DNA from: Pseudomonas viridiflava
Lineage (GTDB): Bacteria; Pseudomonadota; Gammaproteobacteria; Pseudomonadales; Pseudomonadaceae
Direction of reading: 5' to 3'
DNA: 63,151 bases
NCBI RefSeq assembly: GCF_900583165.1
Contig: NZ_UTKY01000023.1
Coordinates: forward strand, 1 to 63,151
Positions 43,596-52,330 of the stretch are shown here, in pieces. Below the pieces are notes generated by a model. That model was not told the DNA's origin. It made no database searches and saw nothing but the letters and a program-made list of their open reading frames with translations. The position numbers were made by a program, and so were the translations under genes. Position 1 is the first letter of the stretch. Each line of letters begins with the position of its first letter.

Positions 43596-45884
43596 TCAGG
43601 CCAGTTCAGTACGCAACTGGCGAGCCGCTGCCACCATGTGAATCAACGCCGCCTCAGTCTCCGGCCAGCCGCGCGTCTTCAAACCGCAATCCGGGTTCAC
43701 CCACAACCGCTCGGCCGGAATCCGCTTGGCCGCCTTGCGCAGCAAGTTCGCCATCTCCGAAGCCTCCGGCACCCGTGGCGAGTGAATGTCATAGACCCCC
43801 GGGCCGATTTCATTCGGGTAGGCGAACGCTTCAAACGCCTCCAGCAACTCCATATCCGAACGCGACGTCTCGATGGTGATCACATCCGCATCCATCGCCG
43901 CGATGCTCTCGATCACATCGTTGAACTCGCTGTAGCACATGTGGGTGTGGATCTGGGTTTCATCGCGCACGCCGCTGGCGCACAGGCGGAACACCTCGGT
44001 GGCCCAATCCAGGTAGTGCTGCCACTGCGCCTGGCGCAACGGCAAGCCTTCGCGGAAGGCCGCTTCGTCGATCTGTACGATCTTGATACCGGCGGCCTCC
44101 AGGTCGACCACCTCGTCACGAATCGCCAGGGCCAGTTGCCGGGCCTGCACTTCGCGACTCACGTCTTCACGGGGGAACGACCACATCAGCATGGTCACAG
44201 GCCCGGTCAGCATGCCTTTCATCACCTTGTGGGTCAGGCCTTGGGCATAGCGAATCCACTCCACCGTCATGGCCTTGGGTCGGCTCAGGTCGCCAAAGAT
44301 CACCGCCGGTTTAACGCAGCGCGAACCGTAGCTCTGCACCCAGCCAAAGCGCGTGAATGCGTAGCCGTCCAACTGTTCGGCGAAATATTCGACCATGTCA
44401 TTACGCTCAGCTTCACCGTGCACCAGTACGTCCAGGCCAAGATTCTCCTGCACCTCGACGGCGTGCTTGATCTCGCTGTGCATCGCGTCGATGTATTCGG
44501 CCTCGCTCAGCTTGCCGGCCTTGTACGACTGGCGCGCCAGGCGGATCGACGCGGTCTGCGGGAATGAACCGATGGTGGTGGTTGGGAACAATGGCAGGTT
44601 CAGGCCGGCGCGTTGTTGCTTGATACGCTGCGCAAATGGAGATTGGCGCTGGCTATCATCCGCGGTAATCGCCGCCACACGGGCTTGTACCGCCGGTTTG
44701 TGAATACGTGGCGAGGCCGTACGAGCCGCTTGCACTGCGCGGCTCTGCGCCAAGGTTGCCAATACGTTGGGTGCTTCGGGTGCATTGACCGCCTGGGCCA
44801 ACACCGCCACTTCGGCGCACTTCTGCACTGCAAAGGCCAGCCAGCTTTTCAGCTCGGCATCGAGTTTGTCTTCGCGACCCAGGTCAACCGGGCTGTGCAG
44901 CAGCGAGCAAGACGGCGCAACCCACAGGCGATCACCGAGTTTTTCATGGGCGTGCTGTAGGGTGGCCAGGGCGTTTTCAAGGTCGCAACGCCAGACGTTA
45001 CGGCCGTTGACCACGCCCAGGGACAGCACCTTGTAAGCCGGCAGACGGTCGAGGATGGTCGGGTACTGTTCCGGTGCGCGCACCAGGTCGATATGCAGGC
45101 CGTCGACCGGCAGGTTGGCGGCCAGGCCGAGGTTTTCTTCCAGGCCACCGAAGTAGGTCGCCAGCAGCTTTTTCAGTGGGTCACGCTGGATCTGGTTGTA
45201 GGCACGTTCAAAGGCGTTTTTCCATTCCTGCGGCAGGTCCAGAACCAGGATCGGCTCGTCGATCTGCACCCACTCCACGCCCAGGTCGGCCAGGCGTTGG
45301 AAGATCTGGCCGTAGAGCGGCAGCAGTCGATCGAGCAAGTCGAGTTTGTCAAAATCGCCGCCCTTGGCCTTGCCCAGCCACAGATACGTCAGCGGGCCAA
45401 TTATCACTGGCTTGACGTTGTGACCCAGTTCGCGCGCTTCCTGCACTTCTTCGAACAACTGATCCCAGCCCAGGTGGAAGTGTTGGTCGGCGCTGAACTC
45501 AGGCACGAGGTAGTGATAGTTGGTGTCGAACCACTTGGTCATTTCCTGGGCGTGGGCGCCGCCGCAGCAGCTGTCGCTGACGCCACGGGCCATGCCGAAC
45601 AGGGTTTGCAGGGTGGCCTGGCCATCGGCTGGGCGAAAACGCTCGGGGATCACGCCGAGCATCAGCGAGTGGGTCAGCACCTGGTCGTACCAGGCGAAGT
45701 CGCCGGCGGGTAGCAACTCAATGCCGGCCTGCTTTTGCAGATCCCAGTGAGTCTTGCGCAAGTCACGGCCCACGGCACGCAGGCCGGCCTCGTCGAGCTC
45801 GCCCTTCCAGAACGCTTCCTGCGCTTTTTTCAGTTCACGATCGCGTCCAATGCGCGGAAATCCGAGGGAATGAGCGACTGCCAT
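43596..45884 (-). CDS. metE: Cobalamin-independent methionine synthase
   Basis: A 762-aa enzyme that methylates homocysteine with 5-methyltetrahydropteroyl-triglutamate. Full length with the N-terminal [17 protein letters not shown] folate-domain start, the C-terminal catalytic domain beginning [12 protein letters not shown], and the zinc-site segments THMCYSEF and [11 protein letters not shown]. No cobalamin riboswitch fits in the 104 bp upstream; a TGAGTTTGTCTCA palindrome there could be a regulator site (MetR-like, weak). No metR gene is next to it. Confidence 0.95.
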   Translation of the reverse strand: MAVAHSLGFPRIGRDRELKKAQEAFWKGELDEAGLRAVGRDLRKTHWDLQKQAGIELLPAGDFAWYDQVLTHSLMLGVIPERFRPADGQATLQTLFGMARGVSDSCCGGAHAQEMTKWFDTNYHYLVPEFSADQHFHLGWDQLFEEVQEARELGHNVKPVIIGPLTYLWLGKAKGGDFDKLDLLDRLLPLYGQIFQRLADLGVEWVQIDEPILVLDLPQEWKNAFERAYNQIQRDPLKKLLATYFGGLEENLGLAANLPVDGLHIDLVRAPEQYPTILDRLPAYKVLSLGVVNGRNVWRCDLENALATLQHAHEKLGDRLWVAPSCSLLHSPVDLGREDKLDAELKSWLAFAVQKCAEVAVLAQAVNAPEAPNVLATLAQSRAVQAARTASPRIHKPAVQARVAAITADDSQRQSPFAQRIKQQRAGLNLPLFPTTTIGSFPQTASIRLARQSYKAGKLSEAEYIDAMHSEIKHAVEVQENLGLDVLVHGEAERNDMVEYFAEQLDGYAFTRFGWVQSYGSRCVKPAVIFGDLSRPKAMTVEWIRYAQGLTHKVMKGMLTGPVTMLMWSFPREDVSREVQARQLALAIRDEVVDLEAAGIKIVQIDEAAFREGLPLRQAQWQHYLDWATEVFRLCASGVRDETQIHTHMCYSEFNDVIESIAAMDADVITIETSRSDMELLEAFEAFAYPNEIGPGVYDIHSPRVPEASEMANLLRKAAKRIPAERLWVNPDCGLKTRGWPETEAALIHMVAAARQLRTELA

Positions 45885-45988
45885 GACTTACAACTCCAAA
45901 TGTCGTTTTGTATGGCAGCTATTGTCGGCAAGCACTGATAGTGAGACAAACTCATATTATTCTAGATGATCACAAGATTTACTCATGT

Positions 45989-46585
45989 TTAGCTCAGATG
46001 CGCATAGAACGCGTGGAACATGAAATACGCACACACCGCCAACGCAGTGCCCATGCAGCGGTTGAACAGCGTAAACGCTGACGCGCCATTGATACGCCGC
46101 CCCAGCACCGCGCCGAGCAACGCGTAAATCCATGGCGCACCGAATGCGCCGAAGGCCAGCACTGCGGATACCGCTGCAATAGACACCCCGGTGATGTGCG
46201 CCGCCGGCAGCATCACACTGGTGATCGGCAGTACGGCGATGATGCCCTTGGGGTTGAGCAACTGGATCACCAGGCCGTTCCAGAAGGTGAGGGTTTTGGC
46301 CGGTGCGCGGGTTTCATCCACCACCGTGCGTGCGGTAAATACCTGGTAGGCCAGATACAGCGTATACACCCCGCCGATCAGCGAGATATACGGCAACGCC
46401 GCCTGGGAAATGATCGCCTCGCCGGTGTAGCCGAACACAACGAACAGCAACATCATCGCGCAGCCCACGCCGATGAAAAAACCGGTGGAACGGCGGAACT
46501 GGCCGGTGAGCCCGGCGTTGAGGCCCATGAAGTTCACGGGGCCGGGGCTGTACATGACGCTGAAGGCGTAGAGGAAGATGTCCAT
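45989..46585 (-). CDS. LysE-family amino acid exporter
   Basis: A 198-aa inner-membrane protein with about six hydrophobic segments. The SPGPVNFMGLNAGL motif near the N-terminus and LNPKGIIAVLPI in the middle are family signatures. Members export lysine, threonine or homoserine lactones, or other amino acids. The ATG at 46585 follows CAGG; the frame extends to 46660 without a signal. Confidence 0.88.
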   Translation of the reverse strand: MDIFLYAFSVMYSPGPVNFMGLNAGLTGQFRRSTGFFIGVGCAMMLLFVVFGYTGEAIISQAALPYISLIGGVYTLYLAYQVFTARTVVDETRAPAKTLTFWNGLVIQLLNPKGIIAVLPITSVMLPAAHITGVSIAAVSAVLAFGAFGAPWIYALLGAVLGRRINGASAFTLFNRCMGTALAVCAYFMFHAFYAHLS

Positions 46586-46680
46586 GGAAGACCTGCAGGA
46601 GAGAAAGTGAGGCCAGTCTACGGAGGCGGGTTGAACGGATTCTTGTACGTTTGTGGTCATAAGCTGGGCGCAACCTCAAT

Positions 46681-46766
46681 GTGGGAGGGGGCTTGCCCCC
46701 GATAGCGGTGTGTCAGTTGCAGATTAACCAACTGACACTCCCTCATCGGGGGCAAGCCCCTCCCAC
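46681..46766. repeat. REPIN
   Basis: Inverted pair of the GTGGGAGGGGGCTTGCCCCC REP sequence; the right arm lacks one C (AGCCCCTCCCAC). It lies between divergent genes, upstream of nspC and of the LysE gene. Confidence 0.92.
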
Positions 46767-46918
46767 ATTTGGCTGGTGTACATCCATAGATAGTCATACT
46801 CAGACGGTAGGATCGAAAATCGGGCGCAGCAAATTCCGCCCACTAACCTTTCGATTCGATTCAAGTGCGGGCACAATGCGTGTCCTTTTTTGGCAGGCAC
46901 CGCCGCAGGCTCTCAAAA

Positions 46919-48016
46919 ATGATCAAAACGCCGTACTACCTCATCGATAAACAGAAGCTTCTGGTCAACATGCAGAAGATTGCTTACGTGCGCGAGCAGT
47001 CCGGCGCCAAGGCGTTGCTGGCGCTCAAGTGCTTTGCCACCTGGTCGGTGTTTGACCTGATGCAGCAGTACATGGACGGCACCACCTCGTCGTCGCTGTA
47101 TGAGTTGAAGCTGGGCCGCCAGAAGTTCGAAGGTGAAGCGCACGCCTACAGCGTGGCCTGGGCCGACGATGAAATCGAAGAGATGCTGGATAACTGCGAC
47201 AAGATCATCTTCAACTCCATCAGCCAACTGCAGCGATTTGCCGAGCGGTCCGAAGGCAAGACCCGTGGCCTGCGTGTGAACCCGCAGGTGAGCAGCTCCG
47301 ACTACCTGCTGGCCGACCCGGCTCGCCCGTTCAGCCGTTTAGGCGAATGGGACCCGGTGAAGATCGAAGGCGTGATCGAGCAGATCTCCGGCTTCATGTT
47401 CCACAACAACTGCGAGAACGGCGATTTCAGCCTGTTCGACACAATGCTCGGCACCATCGAAGAACGCTTCGGCGCGTTGTTGCACAAAGTCGAGTGGGTC
47501 AGCCTTGGTGGCGGCATCCACTTCACCGGTGAAGACTATGCGGTTGACGCCTTCTGCGCGCGCCTCAAAGCCTTCTCCGAAAAGTACGGCGTGCAGGTCT
47601 ACCTGGAGCCCGGCGAAGCAGCGATCACCAACAGCGCCTCCCTGGAAGTCACCGTGCTCGACACCCTCTACAACGGCAAGAACCTCGCCGTGGTAGACAG
47701 CTCCATCGAAGCCCACCTGCTGGACCTGCTGATCTATCGCCTCAACGCCAAGCTGGCGCCGAGCGATGGCGAACACACCGTGATGGTGTGCGGCAAATCC
47801 TGCCTGGCCGGGGACATCTTCGGTGAGTATCAATTTGATCGTCCGCTGGCCATCGGCGATCGGCTGTCGTTTATCGACACCGCGGGCTACACCATGGTCA
47901 AGAAAAACTGGTTCAACGGCCTGAAAATGCCGTCCATCGTAGTGAAACAACTCGACGGTACAGTCGAGGTGGTTCGTGAATTTGGTTACGACGACTACCT
48001 GTCCAGCCTTTCGTAA
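46919..48016 (+). CDS. nspC: Carboxy(nor)spermidine decarboxylase
   Basis: A 365-aa PLP-dependent decarboxylase of the alanine-racemase fold that releases CO2 from carboxyspermidine or carboxynorspermidine. The PLP Lys is in the ALLALKCFATWS segment (about residue 39), and VMVCGKSCLAGDIFGEY carries the catalytic Cys region. The ATG at 46919 (MIKTPYYLID) is preferred over an extension to 46865. It precedes the matching dehydrogenase by 28 nt, forming the alternative spermidine pathway from aspartate semialdehyde and a diamine. Confidence 0.92.
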   Translation: MIKTPYYLIDKQKLLVNMQKIAYVREQSGAKALLALKCFATWSVFDLMQQYMDGTTSSSLYELKLGRQKFEGEAHAYSVAWADDEIEEMLDNCDKIIFNSISQLQRFAERSEGKTRGLRVNPQVSSSDYLLADPARPFSRLGEWDPVKIEGVIEQISGFMFHNNCENGDFSLFDTMLGTIEERFGALLHKVEWVSLGGGIHFTGEDYAVDAFCARLKAFSEKYGVQVYLEPGEAAITNSASLEVTVLDTLYNGKNLAVVDSSIEAHLLDLLIYRLNAKLAPSDGEHTVMVCGKSCLAGDIFGEYQFDRPLAIGDRLSFIDTAGYTMVKKNWFNGLKMPSIVVKQLDGTVEVVREFGYDDYLSSLS

Positions 48017-48044
48017 GCTGGCGGATAAAGGAGAGATAAAGCAA

Positions 48045-49289
48045 TTGAAAAAGAACGTTCTTATCATTGGTGCAGGAGGTGTCGCCAAGGTGGTGGCCCA
48101 CAAGTGCGCGCAGCACAACGACGAACTTGGTCGTATTGCTATCGCGTCGCGCAACATCTCCAAATGCCAGGCCATCATCGACAGCGTCAAGGCCAAGGGT
48201 AGCCTCAAGGTACCTGCGGACATCACCGCCTTCGCGCTGAACGCCATGGACGTGGAAGCGACCAAGGCCCTGATCCGCGAGACCGAATCGCAGATCGTCA
48301 TCAACGTTGGTTCCTCGTTCCTGAATATGTCGGTACTGCGTGCCTGCATCGACACGGGCGTGGCCTACCTCGACACCGCCATCCACGAAGAGCCGGGCAA
48401 GGTCTGCGAGACCCCGCCGTGGTACGGCAACTACGAGTGGAACCACCTGGAAGAGTGCAAACAGAAGAACATCACCGCCATCCTGGGTGTGGGCTTCGAC
48501 CCGGGTGTCGTCAACGCGTACGCCGCGCTGGCACAGCAACAGCATTTCGACCGCATTGATTCGATCGACATTCTCGACGTCAATGCCGGCTCACATGGCA
48601 AATATTTCGCCACCAATTTCGACCCGGAAATCAACTTCCGCGAGTTCACCGGGCAGGTGTGGAGCTGGCAGAACAGCCAGTGGACCAGCAACACTATGTT
48701 CGAAGTCAAACGCACCGACGACCTCCCGGTTGTCGGTTCGCAGAACCTGTACCTGACCGGCCACGATGAAGTGCATTCGCTGTCGAAAAACCTCGACGTG
48801 CCGAACGTGCGTTTCTGGATGAGCTTTGGCGAACACTACATCAATGTGTTCACCGTGCTGAACAAGCTCGGCCTGCTCTCCGAGAAGCCAGTGACGACCG
48901 CCGAAGGCCTGGAAGTGGTGCCATTGAAACTGGTCAAGGCCGTGCTGCCTGATCCGTCTTCACTGGCCCCTGGTTACACCGGCAAGACCTGCATCGGCGA
49001 CCTGGTCAAAGGCATCAAGGACGGCAAGGCACGTGAGGTGTTCATCTACAACGTAGCGGATCACGAAGAAGCGTTTGCCGAGACTGAAAGCCAAGGTATC
49101 TCCTACACCGCAGGCGTACCACCAGTAGCCGCCGCGCTGCTGGTGGCCCGTGGCGAGTGGGACGTGCAACGCATGGCCAACGTCGAAGAACTGCCGGCTG
49201 AGCCGTTCCTGAAGGCGCTGGATGTGATGGGCCTGCCGACTCGTATCAAAGACGAGCACGGTGATCGGCCTTGGGATGCAATTGCCTGA
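48045..49289 (+). CDS. Carboxy(nor)spermidine dehydrogenase (saccharopine dehydrogenase family)
   Basis: A 414-aa NAD(P)H-dependent enzyme that reductively condenses aspartate semialdehyde with putrescine or diaminopropane. Rossmann motif GAGGVAKVVAHKC at the N-terminus; the whole length matches the CASDH group of the saccharopine dehydrogenase family. The start is a TTG at 48045 with AAAGGAGAG upstream; the open frame before it overlaps nspC. Operon with nspC, closed by a strong terminator. Confidence 0.9.
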   Translation: MKKNVLIIGAGGVAKVVAHKCAQHNDELGRIAIASRNISKCQAIIDSVKAKGSLKVPADITAFALNAMDVEATKALIRETESQIVINVGSSFLNMSVLRACIDTGVAYLDTAIHEEPGKVCETPPWYGNYEWNHLEECKQKNITAILGVGFDPGVVNAYAALAQQQHFDRIDSIDILDVNAGSHGKYFATNFDPEINFREFTGQVWSWQNSQWTSNTMFEVKRTDDLPVVGSQNLYLTGHDEVHSLSKNLDVPNVRFWMSFGEHYINVFTVLNKLGLLSEKPVTTAEGLEVVPLKLVKAVLPDPSSLAPGYTGKTCIGDLVKGIKDGKAREVFIYNVADHEEAFAETESQGISYTAGVPPVAAALLVARGEWDVQRMANVEELPAEPFLKALDVMGLPTRIKDEHGDRPWDAIA

Positions 49290-49310
49290 TAGGCGATAGC
49301 TGACCGAACA

Positions 49311-49340
49311 AAAAAATGCGCCCCCAGGGGCGCATTTTTT
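49311..49340 (+). terminator. Rho-independent terminator
   Basis: Stem ATGCGCCCC (49316-49324) with GGGGCGCAT (49327-49335), followed by a run of T and preceded by a run of A, so it could also serve the opposite strand. It closes the carboxyspermidine operon 21 nt after its stop. Confidence 0.9.
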
Positions 49341-49382
49341 GTTTGAGGTAAACACAGCCCTCACGACCAATGAGGTCAAAAT

Positions 49383-49468
49383 GTGGGAGCTGGCTTGCCT
49401 GCGATAGCGGTGTGCAGGGCCAGATGTGCTGGCTGACACACCGCTATCGCAGGCAAGCCAGCTCCCAC
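49383..49468. repeat. REPIN, GTGGGAGCTGGCTTGCCTGC family
   Basis: Inverted pair of a third REP type (GTGGGAGCTGGCTTGCCTGCGAT) directly after the terminator, distinct from the two other families in this window. Confidence 0.92.
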
Positions 49469-49574
49469 ATTTAAATATCAGTGCCTGTTACTCCAGGTTG
49501 CGGGCCGAATTGCTCAGCACCCTCAAACACTGCAAAAGCGTCGTTACACCGTACATGACCTACTGCCCAAACAG

Positions 49575-51833
49575 TTAATTTGAAGTGGCGCCCTGTGGCG
49601 GCAGTAACCAATGTCGTGTAGTGGTCCATCCCAGAAAGACCCTCGCACCGTCGGCGGTCATACCTTGCTGAGACAACACTTCGCCTGCGGCAGCCTTGCG
49701 CAAACCGATCATCACTGGCAGAAATCTTTCGCGGAAAGCCTGTGGTTGCCTAGCGAAACAAGCCTCGATCGACTTCAAGGCATCTGTGCATTCATGTTCG
49801 TTAAGCATTGCGAGGTAAAACACCATCTGGCGCCAGGCATAAGCCGTGTTCTTGAGCATGATCAATCGAGCATGATAGCGATCGGTATGCATCTGGTGTC
49901 GCTTGCATATCCACTCAAAACTCGCCTGAACCATGCCCGCTAGCCGAGTACTTAGCAAACCTTTCAACCCAAGCTCGTCGAAAAGCAGCGCAAGATTTTG
50001 TGTCGTTAAAATCTGCTGTTGCTCGAGGATGGTGCCATTGCTTGCAGGGTGCCAAGAGCCCAAGCCTGCCTGCGCCCGTTTTGCGCATAAGGCTGAAAAA
50101 GCGCTGCTTGCAACTCGCGCACGCCGTCGCCCTCTTGTGATTAGGCCTGCCAGTTCTTCGGGATCGATAGCGTAGTAACGTGCGTAAAGGGAGCCTTCTA
50201 TTACCCGGCCCGCCCGCCGGGCACCGTCAGCGAACTTAGGTGAAAACCGCCCCATGAAGATATCTGCAGCGACATCCTCCACCAAGGGAAGGTCCAGTTC
50301 CGCAGCATCCACCAACGCTCCAAACTCTTGGAGTAGCTTGTTAGGAAGGATAGCGTAAGGGAAGGCATGAAGCGTTAATGCCGAGGACTCAACAAGAGCC
50401 TGCCTAGCTGCACTCGCCGCCCCGATGCCTGACTGTCGATCGCCCTCAATGGAAGCAATCCACGGCAACTCACTGAAGCCCACCTGGCGTTGAAGATTCA
50501 ACAGCAATAACGAACGCCTGCGGCGGAAGGCCTGATAGGTGGAGGCATAGATCCCCCTCAACGTGTCGTCGCGTAGCCCTGCACTGCTCAACTGCGCGGT
50601 CATCGCAGGCAGTACTCGTGCGATCGTGTCACCCGAAGTAATCAGCCCATGCTCGATCAACTCGCTGATTGTGCCGCTGCGACAGCGCTGTACACGTCGT
50701 AGGATTGGAGCGGGTATCGCGACACCTTCTCCCTGCGCGCAATCCGCCGCATCTTCAACATCAAGCGGCATGACCAAATCACCGAAATCACAGATGCCAC
50801 TTTGCGCTGGATACTTAGAGAGACGCTTAGCCACGGCACGCGCAATCAGATGATGCTCCGGCCCTGATACCTGGCGGAGCTGGTCCTCGCGGAACGCAAG
50901 GTGAGAGGCGCAATCCGGCGCGCCATGTTTGCGCACGAAGTCATCGACCACTCGACGTATACGACCTACCTGACGCCCCGTAAGCGACTGCGCATCGCGA
51001 GCGCATTGTTCAAGCAAAAGAAACAGTTCCGCTACACGATCAGGAGAGCGCTTGTTGATCTTGAGTTGTTCATAACACGCAGCCAATTCGGCTGCCTGTT
51101 CGTGCCAGTGAGCCGGGTAAATGCGGCATGGCCAACCCGCCTGATACGTCAGGAGGAAATGCGCAACGGCTGAATCATAAAGAGGCAGACGGGCTTCAAT
51201 TGTGTGTTTCTGAGCAAAGATTTGAGCCCGCGCAGGCAAGGTTGAGAGCAACTGTTTGACCTCACCCACACTAGCGATATGTACGTGCGCAGCTGAAATC
51301 GGGAGCTGTGCAGAGGTTGCAGGAAAGAATCGCAATCGGTCAAAAAACGGAACAATCACGTCTATCAGTGCCCTCGCCTCGTCGTTGCGACGCTGGCTTG
51401 ATAACCATGCCACTGTCAGCAGCGCGGCCTCCTCCGGAAGTTCAACGCTATAGTCACCACGGGTCAGACGCTGTTGCAGAGACTTAAGGCCATCATCCGT
51501 CAGATGCCAAGCGTTGAGATCCAGCCGCTCAAACCCTTTGCGAATACCGGGGATAGAAGCGGCCAATTCACGCTCATAGTCAGTCAACTCACCACCTGCC
51601 AACAGATTGCCGGTGGCAAAGCCGCCTGTAATGACTTCCAGCGTAACCCAGGCGGGTATCTCAGCCAGCGGGGTTCGCGAACCATACTCGGCAGTACCTT
51701 GCAGCATATGTGCAATCACTTGCTCCCAGCGTGAGATACGTCTGCGGGCGTTGAAACGAGCAAGAGGGCTAGGGGTATGATCGTGTGCGATCAATGCCTT
51801 GGAAAGTTGGAAGACCGCATAACCTGCGTCCAT
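49575..51833 (-). CDS. Large protein of unknown family next to an atypical tRNA
   Basis: A 752-aa soluble, mainly helical and Arg-rich protein that I do not recognise. Regular blocks include GSRTPLAEIPAWVTLEVITG near residue 51, a QAFRRRRSLLLLNLQRQVGF segment near 440 and a basic TRGRRRARVASSAF near 580. No Walker, helicase, nuclease or tRNA-synthetase signature is evident. The ATG at 51833 has GGAG 9 nt upstream. It begins 52 nt after the 3-prime end of a tRNA with a CTT anticodon on the same strand, so the two may share a transcript. Possible roles (tRNA-linked conflict or translation factor) are only inference. Confidence 0.75.
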   Translation of the reverse strand: MDAGYAVFQLSKALIAHDHTPSPLARFNARRRISRWEQVIAHMLQGTAEYGSRTPLAEIPAWVTLEVITGGFATGNLLAGGELTDYERELAASIPGIRKGFERLDLNAWHLTDDGLKSLQQRLTRGDYSVELPEEAALLTVAWLSSQRRNDEARALIDVIVPFFDRLRFFPATSAQLPISAAHVHIASVGEVKQLLSTLPARAQIFAQKHTIEARLPLYDSAVAHFLLTYQAGWPCRIYPAHWHEQAAELAACYEQLKINKRSPDRVAELFLLLEQCARDAQSLTGRQVGRIRRVVDDFVRKHGAPDCASHLAFREDQLRQVSGPEHHLIARAVAKRLSKYPAQSGICDFGDLVMPLDVEDAADCAQGEGVAIPAPILRRVQRCRSGTISELIEHGLITSGDTIARVLPAMTAQLSSAGLRDDTLRGIYASTYQAFRRRRSLLLLNLQRQVGFSELPWIASIEGDRQSGIGAASAARQALVESSALTLHAFPYAILPNKLLQEFGALVDAAELDLPLVEDVAADIFMGRFSPKFADGARRAGRVIEGSLYARYYAIDPEELAGLITRGRRRARVASSAFSALCAKRAQAGLGSWHPASNGTILEQQQILTTQNLALLFDELGLKGLLSTRLAGMVQASFEWICKRHQMHTDRYHARLIMLKNTAYAWRQMVFYLAMLNEHECTDALKSIEACFARQPQAFRERFLPVMIGLRKAAAGEVLSQQGMTADGARVFLGWTTTRHWLLPPQGATSN

Positions 51834-51885
51834 GCGAGTCGCTCCATTTGCTCTGGAGATGTGTCCAGATTGCCTTTGAATGTGA

Positions 51886-51960
51886 TGGGTCCGGAGGCTG
51901 GATTCGAACCAGCGCCCACCCGGTTAAGAGCCGAGTGTTCTACCGCTGAACTACTCCGGA
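51886..51960 (-). tRNA. Atypical tRNA, anticodon CTT (Lys), Asn-like body
   Basis: A full cloverleaf on the minus strand: 7-bp acceptor TCCGGAG/CTCCGGA, D stem GTTC/GAAC, anticodon stem CTCGG/CCGGG with loop CTCTTAA (anticodon CTT), 5-nt variable loop, T stem GCTGG/CCAGC with TTCGAAT, and encoded CCA. The U1-A72 opening pair and TAGTTCAG...GGTAGAAC D arm recall tRNA-Asn rather than tRNA-Lys, and the discriminator base is C73, where Lys normally has A and Asn has G. CTT anticodons would read AAG. Either an unusual Lys tRNA or one charged with something else. Confidence 0.9.
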
Positions 51961-52330
51961 ACAGGGGTCGCATTGTCGGGCAACCGCTAAAGAATGTGCA
52001 GGTCACAGTTCATCATTAAGCAATGGCTGACGTAACTGAGCTTGTTTCTGTCAGAACCACCGGAAATCTTTTCGTATGATTTAAGTCTCGGAGTGTCAGC
52101 AAATGCATGTGTTGCTGGGCCACAGCTATCGCCGATAAGCCGGCTTCTAAAGTTATTCGAGACCTTTGGCCGGCCGCTGCATGGACTGCTGCGGTTCTAC
52201 ATAGGCACAGGGTGGCGTGGTGCAGCCTGTTGGATCGATTGAATGTGAGTTGACTCCAACCTTCCTCAACATCCCTAAACACAGCGGGGTATGAGTTAAG
52301 CGCAGAGGGTGGCGGGTGGAGCTTGAGACG
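51961..52330. other. Non-coding gap with degenerate REP-like sequence
   Basis: No gene supported. Around 52115-52145 a GCTATCGCCGATAAGCCGGC stretch looks like a decayed REP arm. The gap separates the amidohydrolase gene from the tRNA on the same strand and should contain the tRNA promoter unless the tRNA is read through from the upstream operon. No clear terminator hairpin with U-tract is seen in it. Confidence 0.4.

Noticed and set aside
45885..45988. Cobalamin riboswitch before metE
   Set aside because: The 104-bp gap is too short and lacks the conserved B12-box pattern.
51886..51960. tRNA as attachment site of an integrated island
   Set aside because: No integrase and no direct repeat of the tRNA 3-prime end was seen in the window, so integration at this tRNA is not claimed.
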